IMG/VR virus record: IMGVR_UViG_3300033571_021637
Span: 1-63,862 of that record
Length of the DNA stretch: 63,862 nt
DNA from: a virus
Reading direction: 5' to 3' (one strand)
The first letter of the stretch is position 1, and every line of letters begins with the position of its first letter. This document shows positions 19,622 through 29,546 of the stretch, piece by piece. The notes beneath the pieces are model-generated. The model was not told where the DNA came from. It worked only from the letters and a program-made list of their open reading frames with translations, and made no database searches. A program made the translations under genes and the position numbers.

Positions 19622-22600
19622 TCAGTTATTCATTAACTGGTTTTTCCTTTGGTTTAATCGTGACTCAGTGTAAGAAACATAATCTTCCTTGTCTAGGACT
19701 CTTACTAGATTTTTTACTGAGTTTTCGTAACTAGTTCCATTTGAATCTAGCACTTCGACTGAAAGAGTGTAAGTTCCTATGTCTTTGAATTTCCATGCAA
19801 AGAAAGGAACTGATCTTACTTTGATTATGGTTTCATTATTAGGTTCATCACGTAGGGTCCAAATGAATTCGTTTTTGCCGTCTATATTGTTTATCACAAA
19901 AAAGACAATTCCGTTTTCGGGAATGACGAATGACTCCTTAAATATCTTTACGCTTGTAAAGTTAAAAGCGTTTTGATCTATTACTGTAGGAAGGTGACCT
20001 CTCTGTTTGTCGTTCTCAAAGGTCCAATATTTTTGTTCAACCCAGAATTGAGGGTCCTGAACGTTTCCATTCAATAGATCACTGGTTTTAGCTAATAAGA
20101 ATAGAGTCTCTTCATCAAATATTGGAGAGACTGACTTCAAGAAGTTTACTGCCTTGTTTGAGTGAACTTTTTTTGGTAAAAAGAAAGTGTATTCATCAAC
20201 TCCAGCATTAACTAGTCCTGGTGAAGGGCTAGTCGTTGGGCTTCCTGCACCTGGAGAAAAGAGTATGTGATACATTTCTTTGCTTAGGTACTCTGCTCTA
20301 GCGTGGATCACGTTATTTACCACTGAATAGTTGAATAGTCTAATCCCTGGATGATCACTAGCATTGAGTATCTGGGCTAGCTGTGTAAGATTTTGATATT
20401 GAGGTATAGTATAGTCTGAAAATAACGACATTCTAATTACCTTGCCTGGAGCAGGCTTAGATATGTAGAAACCTGCGTTAAAATCGTCTAAGTAGACTAG
20501 GTCGCTAAGCCTCATCCAATAAAGGCTCTTAAGTTGCATGTCCCGAACATCCTTAAACTTGATTGGGATGTCACCTTCACCTAGTCCCCAATCCCTTTTT
20601 CTAGGATTGGTCTGTAACGGTGATGTGTATGGAACGTAAGTGTCAGTGTCCTCATCATATATCTCAACATCATATAGGTTTTGGCCCATTCCATATCGAT
20701 TCTTATAGAACGCTGCCCATTCCATTAGGTTTTTGTAAATGTTTACTTGAGTAGATATGCCCTCAAAGTCAAGAACGTTTACTCTTGGAAAGTATAAAGG
20801 GTTTGCACCAAAGTCTTGAAGCTGAACGTTAGCTAAGTTACCTATTGAATAGTTGAACTTGTCCTCAAGCCTAGTAAATCCGACTATTTCTGGAGTTAAC
20901 TGTTCAGTAACTGTGACTAGCTTTGAAAAAACGCTGATATTTCCACAAAAATCATAGAGTTCAGCCGTGATTCTGTATTCGCCAGACGTCGGTAGGAAGT
21001 GTGGAAGCGTGTTTATGTCAACTACCTTGCCTCTATATTCAAAATTATAGGGATTTGGGGAAGGTTTTGTGATCTTCCAGTTGATTTCATAATAGTTTCG
21101 GTAATCGATGTTCTCAAGAGTCCAATATGGATCGAGACCAGCAGCAATCGAGTCTAAGTCTTCTAACTTTACTCCCTTAAGATCCATCACTGTGAGTTTA
21201 GCTAGGTCTAGAGAAAGAACGATCGGTGCACCGATTGGCTTTTGAGGATCATCACCATACTCCCAGCTAAATCTTGCATTAAGATCAGGATAACGTTGGT
21301 CCCTAATCTCATCATAAAACTTCTCGATGTATTCGACCATTCCTGGAATTTGAGACTTTGTCCAACGTTGACTGTTTTCATATGGATCTTGGCTAGACTC
21401 ATTGAATCTTACCACTCCAAAATCGATTCCAGCAGCCTCTTTCTTTCGATATAGGGGAGAAAGGTCCCTAACCAATAGATTAGTGTGTTTAGTGTCTGGA
21501 TAGTTTAATACTTTGACTGCCTCGTTTAGAGAATAGTCGTAGATTATGGTAGAATCCGTCCAGTAATTGATTGTTACCTTTTGAAAATATAGGAACTCAC
21601 CGATTATATCCTTGATCTTTACGTTTATCGGTAAAAACTCGTTCTTTAGCTTTTTATTTAGCTTATCTAGCTTGTAAAATATCTCATCTACCGTAAACTG
21701 AGTGGTCTCTTGGGTGATTGGAATACCGTCATCGTCAAAGTCTCCAGTCTCTTGAATGAATTCGTAAACTAGGGCTAAAAATTCGGTCTTTTTAAACTGT
21801 CTACCGCTCTTTAAGGCGCTTCCAGCGTCGACTAGGTCCAAAGAATCGATCTTTCCATCATCCAAGTAGTCTGTGATGTCGACCAGGTTGAGCTTATTGA
21901 AATAAGATGAGTTAGTGTTAACGTTTTGCCAATACTCTTTCACCCTAAGGACGTCCTTATAGCCTAAGATGTTGACAAAGTTGATCAAACCTTTATATGT
22001 ACCGATGTAAGGATATATTTCCTCACGGTTTACTAAAAGTTCCTTACGAATTTGGTTTAAAGCCTCTAAGTTAGGGTTTGCTTCCTTAATGTCGTAGTCT
22101 TTTAGGATATTTGCGTCCTCTCTTAGGAATTTTATCCCAAAGTTTTCCAACCAGACCTTAAATCGTTCTTCTTCGTCCTCACCTTCACCATAAAAGCCTA
22201 TTTTAGCGATTAGGGTGGAGTTATAGTGAATCAAAAGGGTCCTTTCAAACCTTTTTTCATCGTCTGGGTTAAACGCAATGTTGACTTGCATTGGAAACTT
22301 AAGGTCTAGCGCAGAAGTCGACCCAGTGTTAAAGTCTGAGTGAGAGACCGTCTTACTATCGACCTTGTTAATGAAGTTTTCATTGATTTCTAGGTCTTGA
22401 ACGACCTCATAGATGAAAAATTGAGAAGAGTTAAGGTTAGATTCCCATGAAAACTTAAAGAACTCACCGTTACCTAACGTAGGAAACTTATAGTTGGCTC
22501 CAACCTTTTCTAGGATGAATAGGTTTTCGTTTTCAAATACGCTGACTGAGATTTGCTCAAAATAGATGGTCCCAACCCACGCTGATAGCTCATTATCGAA

Positions 22601-22657
22601 CACTAGGTTTAGGTTTTCCCCAAACTTATCAAAAAACTGTAGGTTTTGAACTGTCAT
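19622..22657 (-). CDS. Baseplate wedge-type protein with P2 gpI-like segment and PKD-like domains
   Basis: The 1011-residue protein contains, at about residues 145-240, a segment with the layout of P2 gpI/Mu gp48-type tail proteins: a strand YNSTLIAKIGFYG, a WLENFGIKFLRED helix, an acidic linker, then a helix with REEIYPYIGTYKGLINFVNI. In that family the GT motif precedes a helix that packs the wedge. Two regions look like PKD/Ig-like sandwiches: about 540-600 (SGEYRITAELYDFCGNIS) and about 900-985 (IGTYTLSVEVLDSNG). The gpI-like part suggests a T4 wedge role comparable to gp7 or gp53. That is an inference. It is the first gene of its unit, with an ATAAATAA element 20 nt upstream, and lies just after gp55. 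Confidence 0.5.
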   Translation of the reverse strand: MTVQNLQFFDKFGENLNLVFDNELSAWVGTIYFEQISVSVFENENLFILEKVGANYKFPTLGNGEFFKFSWESNLNSSQFFIYEVVQDLEINENFINKVDSKTVSHSDFNTGSTSALDLKFPMQVNIAFNPDDEKRFERTLLIHYNSTLIAKIGFYGEGEDEEERFKVWLENFGIKFLREDANILKDYDIKEANPNLEALNQIRKELLVNREEIYPYIGTYKGLINFVNILGYKDVLRVKEYWQNVNTNSSYFNKLNLVDITDYLDDGKIDSLDLVDAGSALKSGRQFKKTEFLALVYEFIQETGDFDDDGIPITQETTQFTVDEIFYKLDKLNKKLKNEFLPINVKIKDIIGEFLYFQKVTINYWTDSTIIYDYSLNEAVKVLNYPDTKHTNLLVRDLSPLYRKKEAAGIDFGVVRFNESSQDPYENSQRWTKSQIPGMVEYIEKFYDEIRDQRYPDLNARFSWEYGDDPQKPIGAPIVLSLDLAKLTVMDLKGVKLEDLDSIAAGLDPYWTLENIDYRNYYEINWKITKPSPNPYNFEYRGKVVDINTLPHFLPTSGEYRITAELYDFCGNISVFSKLVTVTEQLTPEIVGFTRLEDKFNYSIGNLANVQLQDFGANPLYFPRVNVLDFEGISTQVNIYKNLMEWAAFYKNRYGMGQNLYDVEIYDEDTDTYVPYTSPLQTNPRKRDWGLGEGDIPIKFKDVRDMQLKSLYWMRLSDLVYLDDFNAGFYISKPAPGKVIRMSLFSDYTIPQYQNLTQLAQILNASDHPGIRLFNYSVVNNVIHARAEYLSKEMYHILFSPGAGSPTTSPSPGLVNAGVDEYTFFLPKKVHSNKAVNFLKSVSPIFDEETLFLLAKTSDLLNGNVQDPQFWVEQKYWTFENDKQRGHLPTVIDQNAFNFTSVKIFKESFVIPENGIVFFVINNIDGKNEFIWTLRDEPNNETIIKVRSVPFFAWKFKDIGTYTLSVEVLDSNGTSYENSVKNLVRVLDKEDYVSYTESRLNQRKNQLMNN

Positions 22658-22677
22658 CTCTTTGTCTTTTCTCTAGA

Positions 22678-22685
22678 TTATTTAT
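22678..22685 (-). promoter_or_regulatory. Late promoter element before the baseplate gene
   Basis: ATAAATAA on the minus strand (context GGATAAATAATC), 20 nt before the ATG at 22657. It lies in the short gap after the gp55 gene. This separates gp55, which has no such element upstream, from the structural genes it should serve. Confidence 0.65.
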
Positions 22686-22698
22686 CCAGCGATAAAAC

Positions 22699-23097
22699 TT
22701 ATATGCTATAGACGGAATTTTCGCCACTCATATTTAGTGATATGAATTCTAACTTATCGCTAGGGTCTAAGCCCGTCTTTTTATGGATCTTTTTCCATTC
22801 CTTAGCATAACCGTTCTTACAGATCTGTGTGAAATAAGAGAAGGCGTTTGGAGTTGAGGTCTTGGTCTCATCAAAGCTTTTCCAATACTTTAAACAGTCG
22901 ATTATCGCAGACTGTATGCAGTCTTCCCTGTCTCTATAGTCTCTAAAATAAAGACGGTCCACTGCCCTATTTGCTAGGCTTATGAAACAAGAGACCGAAT
23001 AATCGGAAAGCTCTCCGTTCTTTTTACAGTCTATGATGTCTTGGGTAAATTCTTTGTTGTTGATGTAATGAGCATCGCCCTTCTTTTTTCTAGCCAT
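22699..23097 (-). CDS. gp55: Late-transcription sigma factor, T4 gp55 family
   Basis: The 132-residue protein is a compact relative of T4 gp55 (185 residues), the divergent sigma factor that directs host RNA polymerase to late promoters. It keeps the gp55 start YINNKEFTQDIIDCKK (about residues 11-26) and the sigma-region-2-like core YRDREDCIQSAIIDCLKYW. It also keeps the characteristic FDETKTSTPNAFSYFTQICK block, which corresponds to T4 FDETKYKNPHAYITQACFN. The basic KEWKKIHKKT segment follows. It is shorter at the C-terminus, so the clamp-binding tail of T4 gp55 is not obvious. It is 9 nt downstream of the RuvC-like gene. No ATAAATAA element stands before it, consistent with expression before the late phase. 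Confidence 0.85.
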   Translation of the reverse strand: MARKKKGDAHYINNKEFTQDIIDCKKNGELSDYSVSCFISLANRAVDRLYFRDYRDREDCIQSAIIDCLKYWKSFDETKTSTPNAFSYFTQICKNGYAKEWKKIHKKTGLDPSDKLEFISLNMSGENSVYSI

Positions 23098-23106
23098 TTT
23101 TATTGG

Positions 23107-23766
23107 TTATTTTGATAGCTGGTAGATTTTTGCAACCCCTAAGTAGGAGTCTACCATGTCTATTATTGGAGAAACTATCTTTTCTCCGTTTTGGATCCAT
23201 TTCTGGGAATTTACTGCCTTAAAGAGGTCTGACTCTTTTACTGATTCTATGACGGGATCAGTCTTAAACTTATTGAAGATGTCTAACTTTCCTGCATTAC
23301 CTTTGGCGCCTATAGCGTTTTTTAACTCGCTAGGACTAAAGACAAACAGCCTTTCGTGCTGGTTCTTTAGGACCTCTTCGATGAGCTTGATCTTTAATAT
23401 TCCAGTAGATTGTGAGATATCGACTAATGCGTTTCCCTTTGATCCATAAGATATTCCTTCTATAGCACAAATGATGTTATCATCGTCGGTCTTCTCTAGG
23501 ATTTCCTTGATGATCAAGTCTATTAGTTCCTGATAATTGATTAGCTTGGTTCTCTCAGTAAGATGATATTCTGCCTCAGTTTTTCTTTTACTACTTGTGT
23601 AGTTTATTGAGAGATTAGGATATAGCTTAGTTAAAGCGTCTAGGTTTTCCTTTTCCTTTTTTGTGATTTTAGTGTTGACTATCGCTGACCACTTAAAATC
23701 CTTAAAGTCCTTTACTATACAGATTCCTGGGTAAAGTATAGAAAAGTCAATGCTGACAATAGTCAT
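23107..23766 (-). CDS. RuvC-like Holliday junction resolvase
   Basis: The 219-residue protein has the RNase-H-fold signature of RuvC. D7 lies in the first strand (VSIDFSILYPG). E103 is in AIEGISYGSKGNALVDISQS, followed by the helix where RuvC contacts DNA. The motif SPSELKNAIGAKGNAGK matches the RuvC P-x-x-x-K..G.G.A.K segment. D203/D206 in the C-terminal IIDMVDSYLGVA complete the acidic set. It should cleave four-way or branched DNA intermediates before packaging, the job of endonuclease VII in T4. It is the first gene of the short minus-strand unit that also holds gp55, and is transcribed away from the repeat-rich control region. Confidence 0.8.
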   Translation of the reverse strand: MTIVSIDFSILYPGICIVKDFKDFKWSAIVNTKITKKEKENLDALTKLYPNLSINYTSSKRKTEAEYHLTERTKLINYQELIDLIIKEILEKTDDDNIICAIEGISYGSKGNALVDISQSTGILKIKLIEEVLKNQHERLFVFSPSELKNAIGAKGNAGKLDIFNKFKTDPVIESVKESDLFKAVNSQKWIQNGEKIVSPIIDMVDSYLGVAKIYQLSK

Positions 23767-23883
23767 TCATCTATTGATGTTTTTTAATTGTAGTTTTGTA
23801 CTGAAATTTTTGGAAAAAGTTTTCTACCTAATCTATATTTATCTAAAACCACCGAAATTTTTCACAGTATAAAGGGATGGCGG

Positions 23884-23974
23884 GCGGGTATACTCTAGTA
23901 GTACTATAATAGTAAATAGTACTCTAATAGCTACTTTAATTTATTACTCTATAAGATACTTTAGTAGTACCCGC
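23884..23974. repeat. Array of 11-bp TACTnTAnTAG repeats framed by a GCGGGTA/TACCCGC inverted repeat
   Basis: Six copies of an 11-bp unit close to TACTnTARTAG start at 23891, 23902, 23920, 23932, 23945 and 23957. Two are the exact forms TACTCTAGTAG and TACTCTAATAG. The unit is close to a palindrome. The array is bounded exactly by GCGGGTA (23884-23890) and its reverse complement TACCCGC (23968-23974), which are GC-rich islands in very AT-rich DNA. It lies between divergent minus-strand (RuvC/gp55) and plus-strand (UV endonuclease) units. Iteron-like protein binding, as in an operator or origin, is inferred. Confidence 0.75.
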
Positions 23975-24007
23975 GCACGGGACGTCGCAATTTTAAAATT
24001 CCCCTAA

Positions 24008-24026
24008 TTCTTAGTATTATAGCCAT
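24008..24026 (+). promoter_or_regulatory. Promoter-like TTCTTAGTATTAT before the UV endonuclease gene
   Basis: A 19-nt block TTCTTAGTATTATAGCCAT ends at the ATG. The same block, with few changes and identical distance to the ATG, stands before the Fpg/Nei gene (58856-58874) and the thymidylate synthase-family gene (53826-53844). If TATTAT acts as a -10 element, transcripts would begin at or next to the start codon. Confidence 0.45.
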
Positions 24027-24980
24027 ATGACAATAAGACTCGGCTACTGCTGTATAAACCTTTCTCTCAAGGATGAGGGAATCACAATCAATCGTGGAAT
24101 GATAAAAAAGACTTGGCAAGAAAAGGGAATTGCCCATGCCAGTGCTCTTGCGCTGGCCAACCTAAATGATCTTCTTAAGATCTTGGAATGGAATCGTCAA
24201 AATGACATCAAAATCTATCGAATGTCTTCTGACATCTTTCCTTGGATGAGCGAGTATTCCCTACAGGAACTTCCTGACTTTTATGAGATCGCCAAGGTTG
24301 CTACCAAGGTAGGTCAGTTCGTTTCCCAAAACGACATGCGAATATCCTTTCATCCTGGTCAGTTTGACGTTCTTGCCTCCCCAAGCGACAGCATAGTCGA
24401 AAAGACCATTTGGGACCTAGACCAGCATTCAAACATAATGAACCTAATGGGTCTACCTAAAGACTATCGTTCCCCCATCAACATCCACATCGGTGGTTCA
24501 TATGGTGACAAGGAATCAGCTCTCACTAGGTTCTGTGAAAACTTCAAGCGCTTGGCCCCCCACACGCAAGCGCGTTTGGTCGTGGAAAACGATGACAAGG
24601 CAAGCCAATACTCAGTCAAGGACCTTTATGATGGTGTCTATAAAGTAGTCGGCTGTCCAATCACGTTCGATCACCTACATCACCGTTTCTGTACCGGTGG
24701 GCTTTCCGCAAGAGACGCTGCTTACCTCGCTGCTTCTACTTGGCATGGCTTCACTCCTTTACAGCACTACTCAAGCTCAAAGGCTCTTTATGAGGACTCA
24801 AGCGTCATCAACCGTTCACATGCCGATTACGTCTATGAAAAGATACCTTCGTATGATTTAACTGTCGATATCGAGGTCGAATCTAAAGCCAAAGATCTAT
24901 CCATCTTACGATATCGTGAAGATAGTGAGCTTAGGGAAGCACCAATCCCTTTTGAGTTTGAAGAGAACTCAATGGCTTAA
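24027..24980 (+). CDS. uvdE: UV DNA damage endonuclease (UvdE/UVDE family)
   Basis: The 317-residue protein is full length for the bacterial UVDE family, which nicks DNA 5' of UV photoproducts and starts alternative excision repair. It has the TIM-barrel metal-binding motifs: LGYCCINLSL at the N-terminus, IYRMSSDIFPW (about 66-76), ISFHPGQFDVL, NIHIGGSYGDKESAL, RLVVENDD and ITFDHLHHRFC. These supply the His, Glu and Asp ligands. It is the first gene after the divergent control region and probably leaderless. Its codons use more G and C than neighbouring genes, with runs such as CTTGGCCCCCCACACG, suggesting separate acquisition. Together with the glycosylase at 58875 it gives the phage its own DNA repair. 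Confidence 0.92.
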   Translation: MTIRLGYCCINLSLKDEGITINRGMIKKTWQEKGIAHASALALANLNDLLKILEWNRQNDIKIYRMSSDIFPWMSEYSLQELPDFYEIAKVATKVGQFVSQNDMRISFHPGQFDVLASPSDSIVEKTIWDLDQHSNIMNLMGLPKDYRSPINIHIGGSYGDKESALTRFCENFKRLAPHTQARLVVENDDKASQYSVKDLYDGVYKVVGCPITFDHLHHRFCTGGLSARDAAYLAASTWHGFTPLQHYSSSKALYEDSSVINRSHADYVYEKIPSYDLTVDIEVESKAKDLSILRYREDSELREAPIPFEFEENSMA

Positions 24981-25015
24981 AACTAGTATAAAAACTAAAA
25001 TTAAAAAATAATAAA

Positions 25016-25747
25016 ATGTACAGTCAATCTGAACTAACAAAAGCAGTATTCTTTGATCTTGAGACTGCAGCTGAACACTTCTCGCTAGACAGATTAGTCA
25101 TGGCCAATCCAAAGAAAGCTGAACTTTGGTCCAAGCGATGCGAATATCTTAGAGCTCGATTCGAGGAAAACAAAGATCTTACCGATGAACAGCTTTATGT
25201 GGAAAAAGCAGCCTTGACTCCTGAGTTTGCAAGAATAGTTTGCGCTAGTTTTGCAAGATTGAGTTGGACTGAAGACGGTCCTGCCTTAATCATGAAGAGC
25301 TATGCAAGCGAAAATGAATCAGAAGTACTTGAAGGAATTCACAAAGTATTTGAAAAGTTCTTCAACCTAAAGTTCATAGGTCACAACATCAAGAGGTTTG
25401 ACGTTCCTATGATGTGTAAGAGGCTTTTAATTAACGAAAATTCCCTACCTAAAGGACTCTTAGTTCACAACCTTAAGCCTTGGGAAATGCCTTTCATCGA
25501 TACGTCTGAGGTTTGGAGCTTTGGTGCATGGCAAGAAGGATTTACATCATTAGATCTTTTAGCCACGTCAATCGGTTTAGACTCCCCAAAGGAAGAGTTA
25601 CAAGGATCAGAAGTCAACACGTACTTTTGGGATGGTCGACTTGATGAGATCACCAAGTATTGTGAGCGTGATGTATTGACAACTGCTAACATTTTATTAA
25701 AACTTTCTGGACTTTCCATAGTAGAAGATTATGCATATCAAGCATAA
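25016..25747 (+). CDS. 3'-5' exonuclease, DnaQ/DEDD fold (PolB-exo-like)
   Basis: The 243-residue protein carries the three exonuclease motifs of the predicted polymerase-B-like 3'-5' exonucleases: FFDLET (Exo I, D-x-E, about 13-18), FIGHNIKRFDVPMM (Exo II, about 120-133) and YCERDVLTT (Exo III). It is a free-standing exonuclease. The phage polymerase N-terminal part at 44261 has its own exonuclease domain, so this enzyme is additional. Its TAA stop is followed, in the same frame and only two codons later, by the TTG start of the next nuclease. That close in-frame arrangement suggests the two nucleases work together, for example in end processing or host DNA degradation. Confidence 0.8.
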   Translation: MYSQSELTKAVFFDLETAAEHFSLDRLVMANPKKAELWSKRCEYLRARFEENKDLTDEQLYVEKAALTPEFARIVCASFARLSWTEDGPALIMKSYASENESEVLEGIHKVFEKFFNLKFIGHNIKRFDVPMMCKRLLINENSLPKGLLVHNLKPWEMPFIDTSEVWSFGAWQEGFTSLDLLATSIGLDSPKEELQGSEVNTYFWDGRLDEITKYCERDVLTTANILLKLSGLSIVEDYAYQA

Positions 25748-25753
25748 TTACTA

Positions 25754-28161
<2,408 letters not shown>

Positions 28162-28220
28162 TGATTTTTTAACTAAAACTTCAGTTAAATACTATTGTAT
28201 AAAGCTTAAAATACACAAAA

Positions 28221-29396
28221 ATGACAGAAGAACGAATTGAGGTGGACGCTGAGGTGTTCAGAAAGACAGGAAAATATAATACCGGTATAAAATTAACGGA
28301 CGAAGACAAGAAATCAGGAGTCAAGATTTATTGCCATGAACCATATGCTCAAGAGCTGTACAACGCTATGAGAAATTGGCAAAAAGGCGAAGACTTTACT
28401 ACAAAGGACTTGATAAATGGAAGCGTTTATCGAGTGATGGCTAAACAAGTCTCATATACCGATAGCGTCATCTATTCTGAAGAATTAAATTCGGGTGCTA
28501 ATGTCATAATACCTTTTAGAGAATATTCAGATAGCATTGAGGACCTAGTTAAGAGCGACGATCCTAGTTTCTACATCATGTTGTACAAAACAAACACCCA
28601 TGGAGAAAACTTTGGTTCTGAGAAGAAAGCCTTAGCCGTTTCTTACAAGTACGAACTGTTTGATCACCAAACAAACAATACTTGGTTTGATGTGACTATC
28701 ATTAAGCTTATAAAAGGTGGATATTTAGCTCTTTACAACAAAGAAGTTGAATGTTTTATTCCTGGTTCACACGCTGCTGCAAACGTAGTTCATAACTTTA
28801 ACGACATGTTAGGTAAGACCCTTACTGTCATGGTTGATAATTATGACCAATCGAACGATCTATTCATCCTATCACATAAAAAATACATCACCCAATCGAT
28901 GCCGGTGATGATTGAAAACCTTCAGTTTAATCAAGTTTATTCTGGAACATTAACCAGTAAGCCTTACGACTTTGGTGTCTTTGTGGAAATTGATGAATAC
29001 TTCACAGGACTAATTCACAGTTCTGAGTTTGAAGATTACGAAAATACCAAATCTACATTTAGACCTGGAGATAAGATTGATGTTTACGTAAAAGACATCA
29101 CTTCTAAGAAAGGACAGTTTAGAATAGTCTTTACTCTTTCTCCAGAAAACACAAATAGCGAGAAGCTAGCTTGGCAAAAGCTAAGAGAAAGAACTGAAAA
29201 CAAGAGCTTTGCATACACTGTAGACTCTAAAAACAATTCGATTGCCATCGAAGTTGACGGTGAAAGCTTTGAAGTGTCTTTAAAGCGAAAGGACTTAGAG
29301 AAAAACATAAATCGTTATCCTTATGTTAGAGTATCTAAGGTAGATCCAATCAACAAAAACCTAAAATTTGAGTTCACTGAGGAATTTGTTCAATAA
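28221..29396 (+). CDS. Ribosomal protein S1-like RNA-binding protein
   Basis: The 391-residue protein has OB-fold S1 repeats. The first, weaker one lies at about 65-130 (NGSVYRVMAKQV). A second is at about 155-220 (WFDVTIIKLIKGGYLALYNK, then FIPGSHAA). The third and clearest is at about 233-300 (YSGTLTSKPYDFGVFVEIDE, GLIHSSEF, FRPGDKIDVYVKDI). Ribosomal S1 unwinds mRNA leaders and docks them on the 30S subunit. This version is shorter than bacterial S1 and could replace or compete with the host protein. That would suit a phage whose leaders are A-rich without Shine-Dalgarno sequences. A 7-bp hairpin TTTAACT/AGTTAAA (28168-28189) stands in the gap after groEL. Effect on translation is inferred. 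Confidence 0.75.
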   Translation: MTEERIEVDAEVFRKTGKYNTGIKLTDEDKKSGVKIYCHEPYAQELYNAMRNWQKGEDFTTKDLINGSVYRVMAKQVSYTDSVIYSEELNSGANVIIPFREYSDSIEDLVKSDDPSFYIMLYKTNTHGENFGSEKKALAVSYKYELFDHQTNNTWFDVTIIKLIKGGYLALYNKEVECFIPGSHAAANVVHNFNDMLGKTLTVMVDNYDQSNDLFILSHKKYITQSMPVMIENLQFNQVYSGTLTSKPYDFGVFVEIDEYFTGLIHSSEFEDYENTKSTFRPGDKIDVYVKDITSKKGQFRIVFTLSPENTNSEKLAWQKLRERTENKSFAYTVDSKNNSIAIEVDGESFEVSLKRKDLEKNINRYPYVRVSKVDPINKNLKFEFTEEFVQ

Positions 29397-29433
29397 TTTT
29401 TTCAAACTTCCATAAGGCTCTGAAATGACTCAG

Positions 29434-29441
29434 ATAAATAA
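29434..29441 (+). promoter_or_regulatory. ATAAATAA element in the nrdB leader region
   Basis: The late-type octamer ATAAATAA is followed at once by an 8-bp inverted repeat CTTGAATC-A-GATTCAAG (29443-29459). A second hairpin lies 40 nt further on. It is about 105 nt before the nrdB ATG, too far for the usual late spacing, so it may drive a small RNA or be fortuitous. Confidence 0.35.
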
Positions 29442-29442
29442 T

Positions 29443-29527
29443 CTTGAATCAGATTCAAGTAACAATCTAAAGAGTAGCTCTAGTAAAAAAATCTAACAAT
29501 TAGCACGGCTGATAGTAAGGCCGTGCT
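29443..29527 (+). promoter_or_regulatory. Two hairpins in the nrdB leader
   Basis: Hairpin one pairs CTTGAATC with GATTCAAG (29443-29459, loop of one base, so a cruciform-like palindrome). Hairpin two pairs AGCACGGC (29502-29509) with GCCGTGCT (29520-29527) around a 10-base loop and is much more GC-rich than its surroundings. Neither is followed by a T run on the plus strand, so neither is a classical terminator. The second ends 19 nt before the nrdB ATG and contains a GTG that should not be taken as the start. Control of nrdB translation or RNA stability is inferred. Confidence 0.5.
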
Positions 29528-29546
29528 GTCTAAAAAAATTAAAAAC

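Larger units (their letters stand above)
23767..24026. promoter_or_regulatory. Divergent control region
   Basis: These 260 non-coding bases separate the RuvC-like gene from the UV endonuclease gene. They contain the framed 11-bp repeat array and a CCCG-CGCA-CGGG mini-hairpin (23970-23981). A perfect 12-bp palindrome AATTTTAAAATT (23989-24000) follows. The promoter-like TTCTTAGTATTAT starts exactly 19 nt before the plus-strand ATG. No open reading frame is convincing. The density of symmetrical elements suggests a regulated promoter pair or an origin. Confidence 0.55.

Noticed and set aside
23891-23967. CRISPR-like array
   Set aside because: Units are 11 bp, spacers are 0-7 bp, and no cas gene is near, so it is an iteron or operator type repeat.
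29523-29546. GTG start extending nrdB by eight residues
   Set aside because: The GTG is in the 3' arm of a strong hairpin, and the ATG at 29547 has the normal A-rich leader and family-like start.
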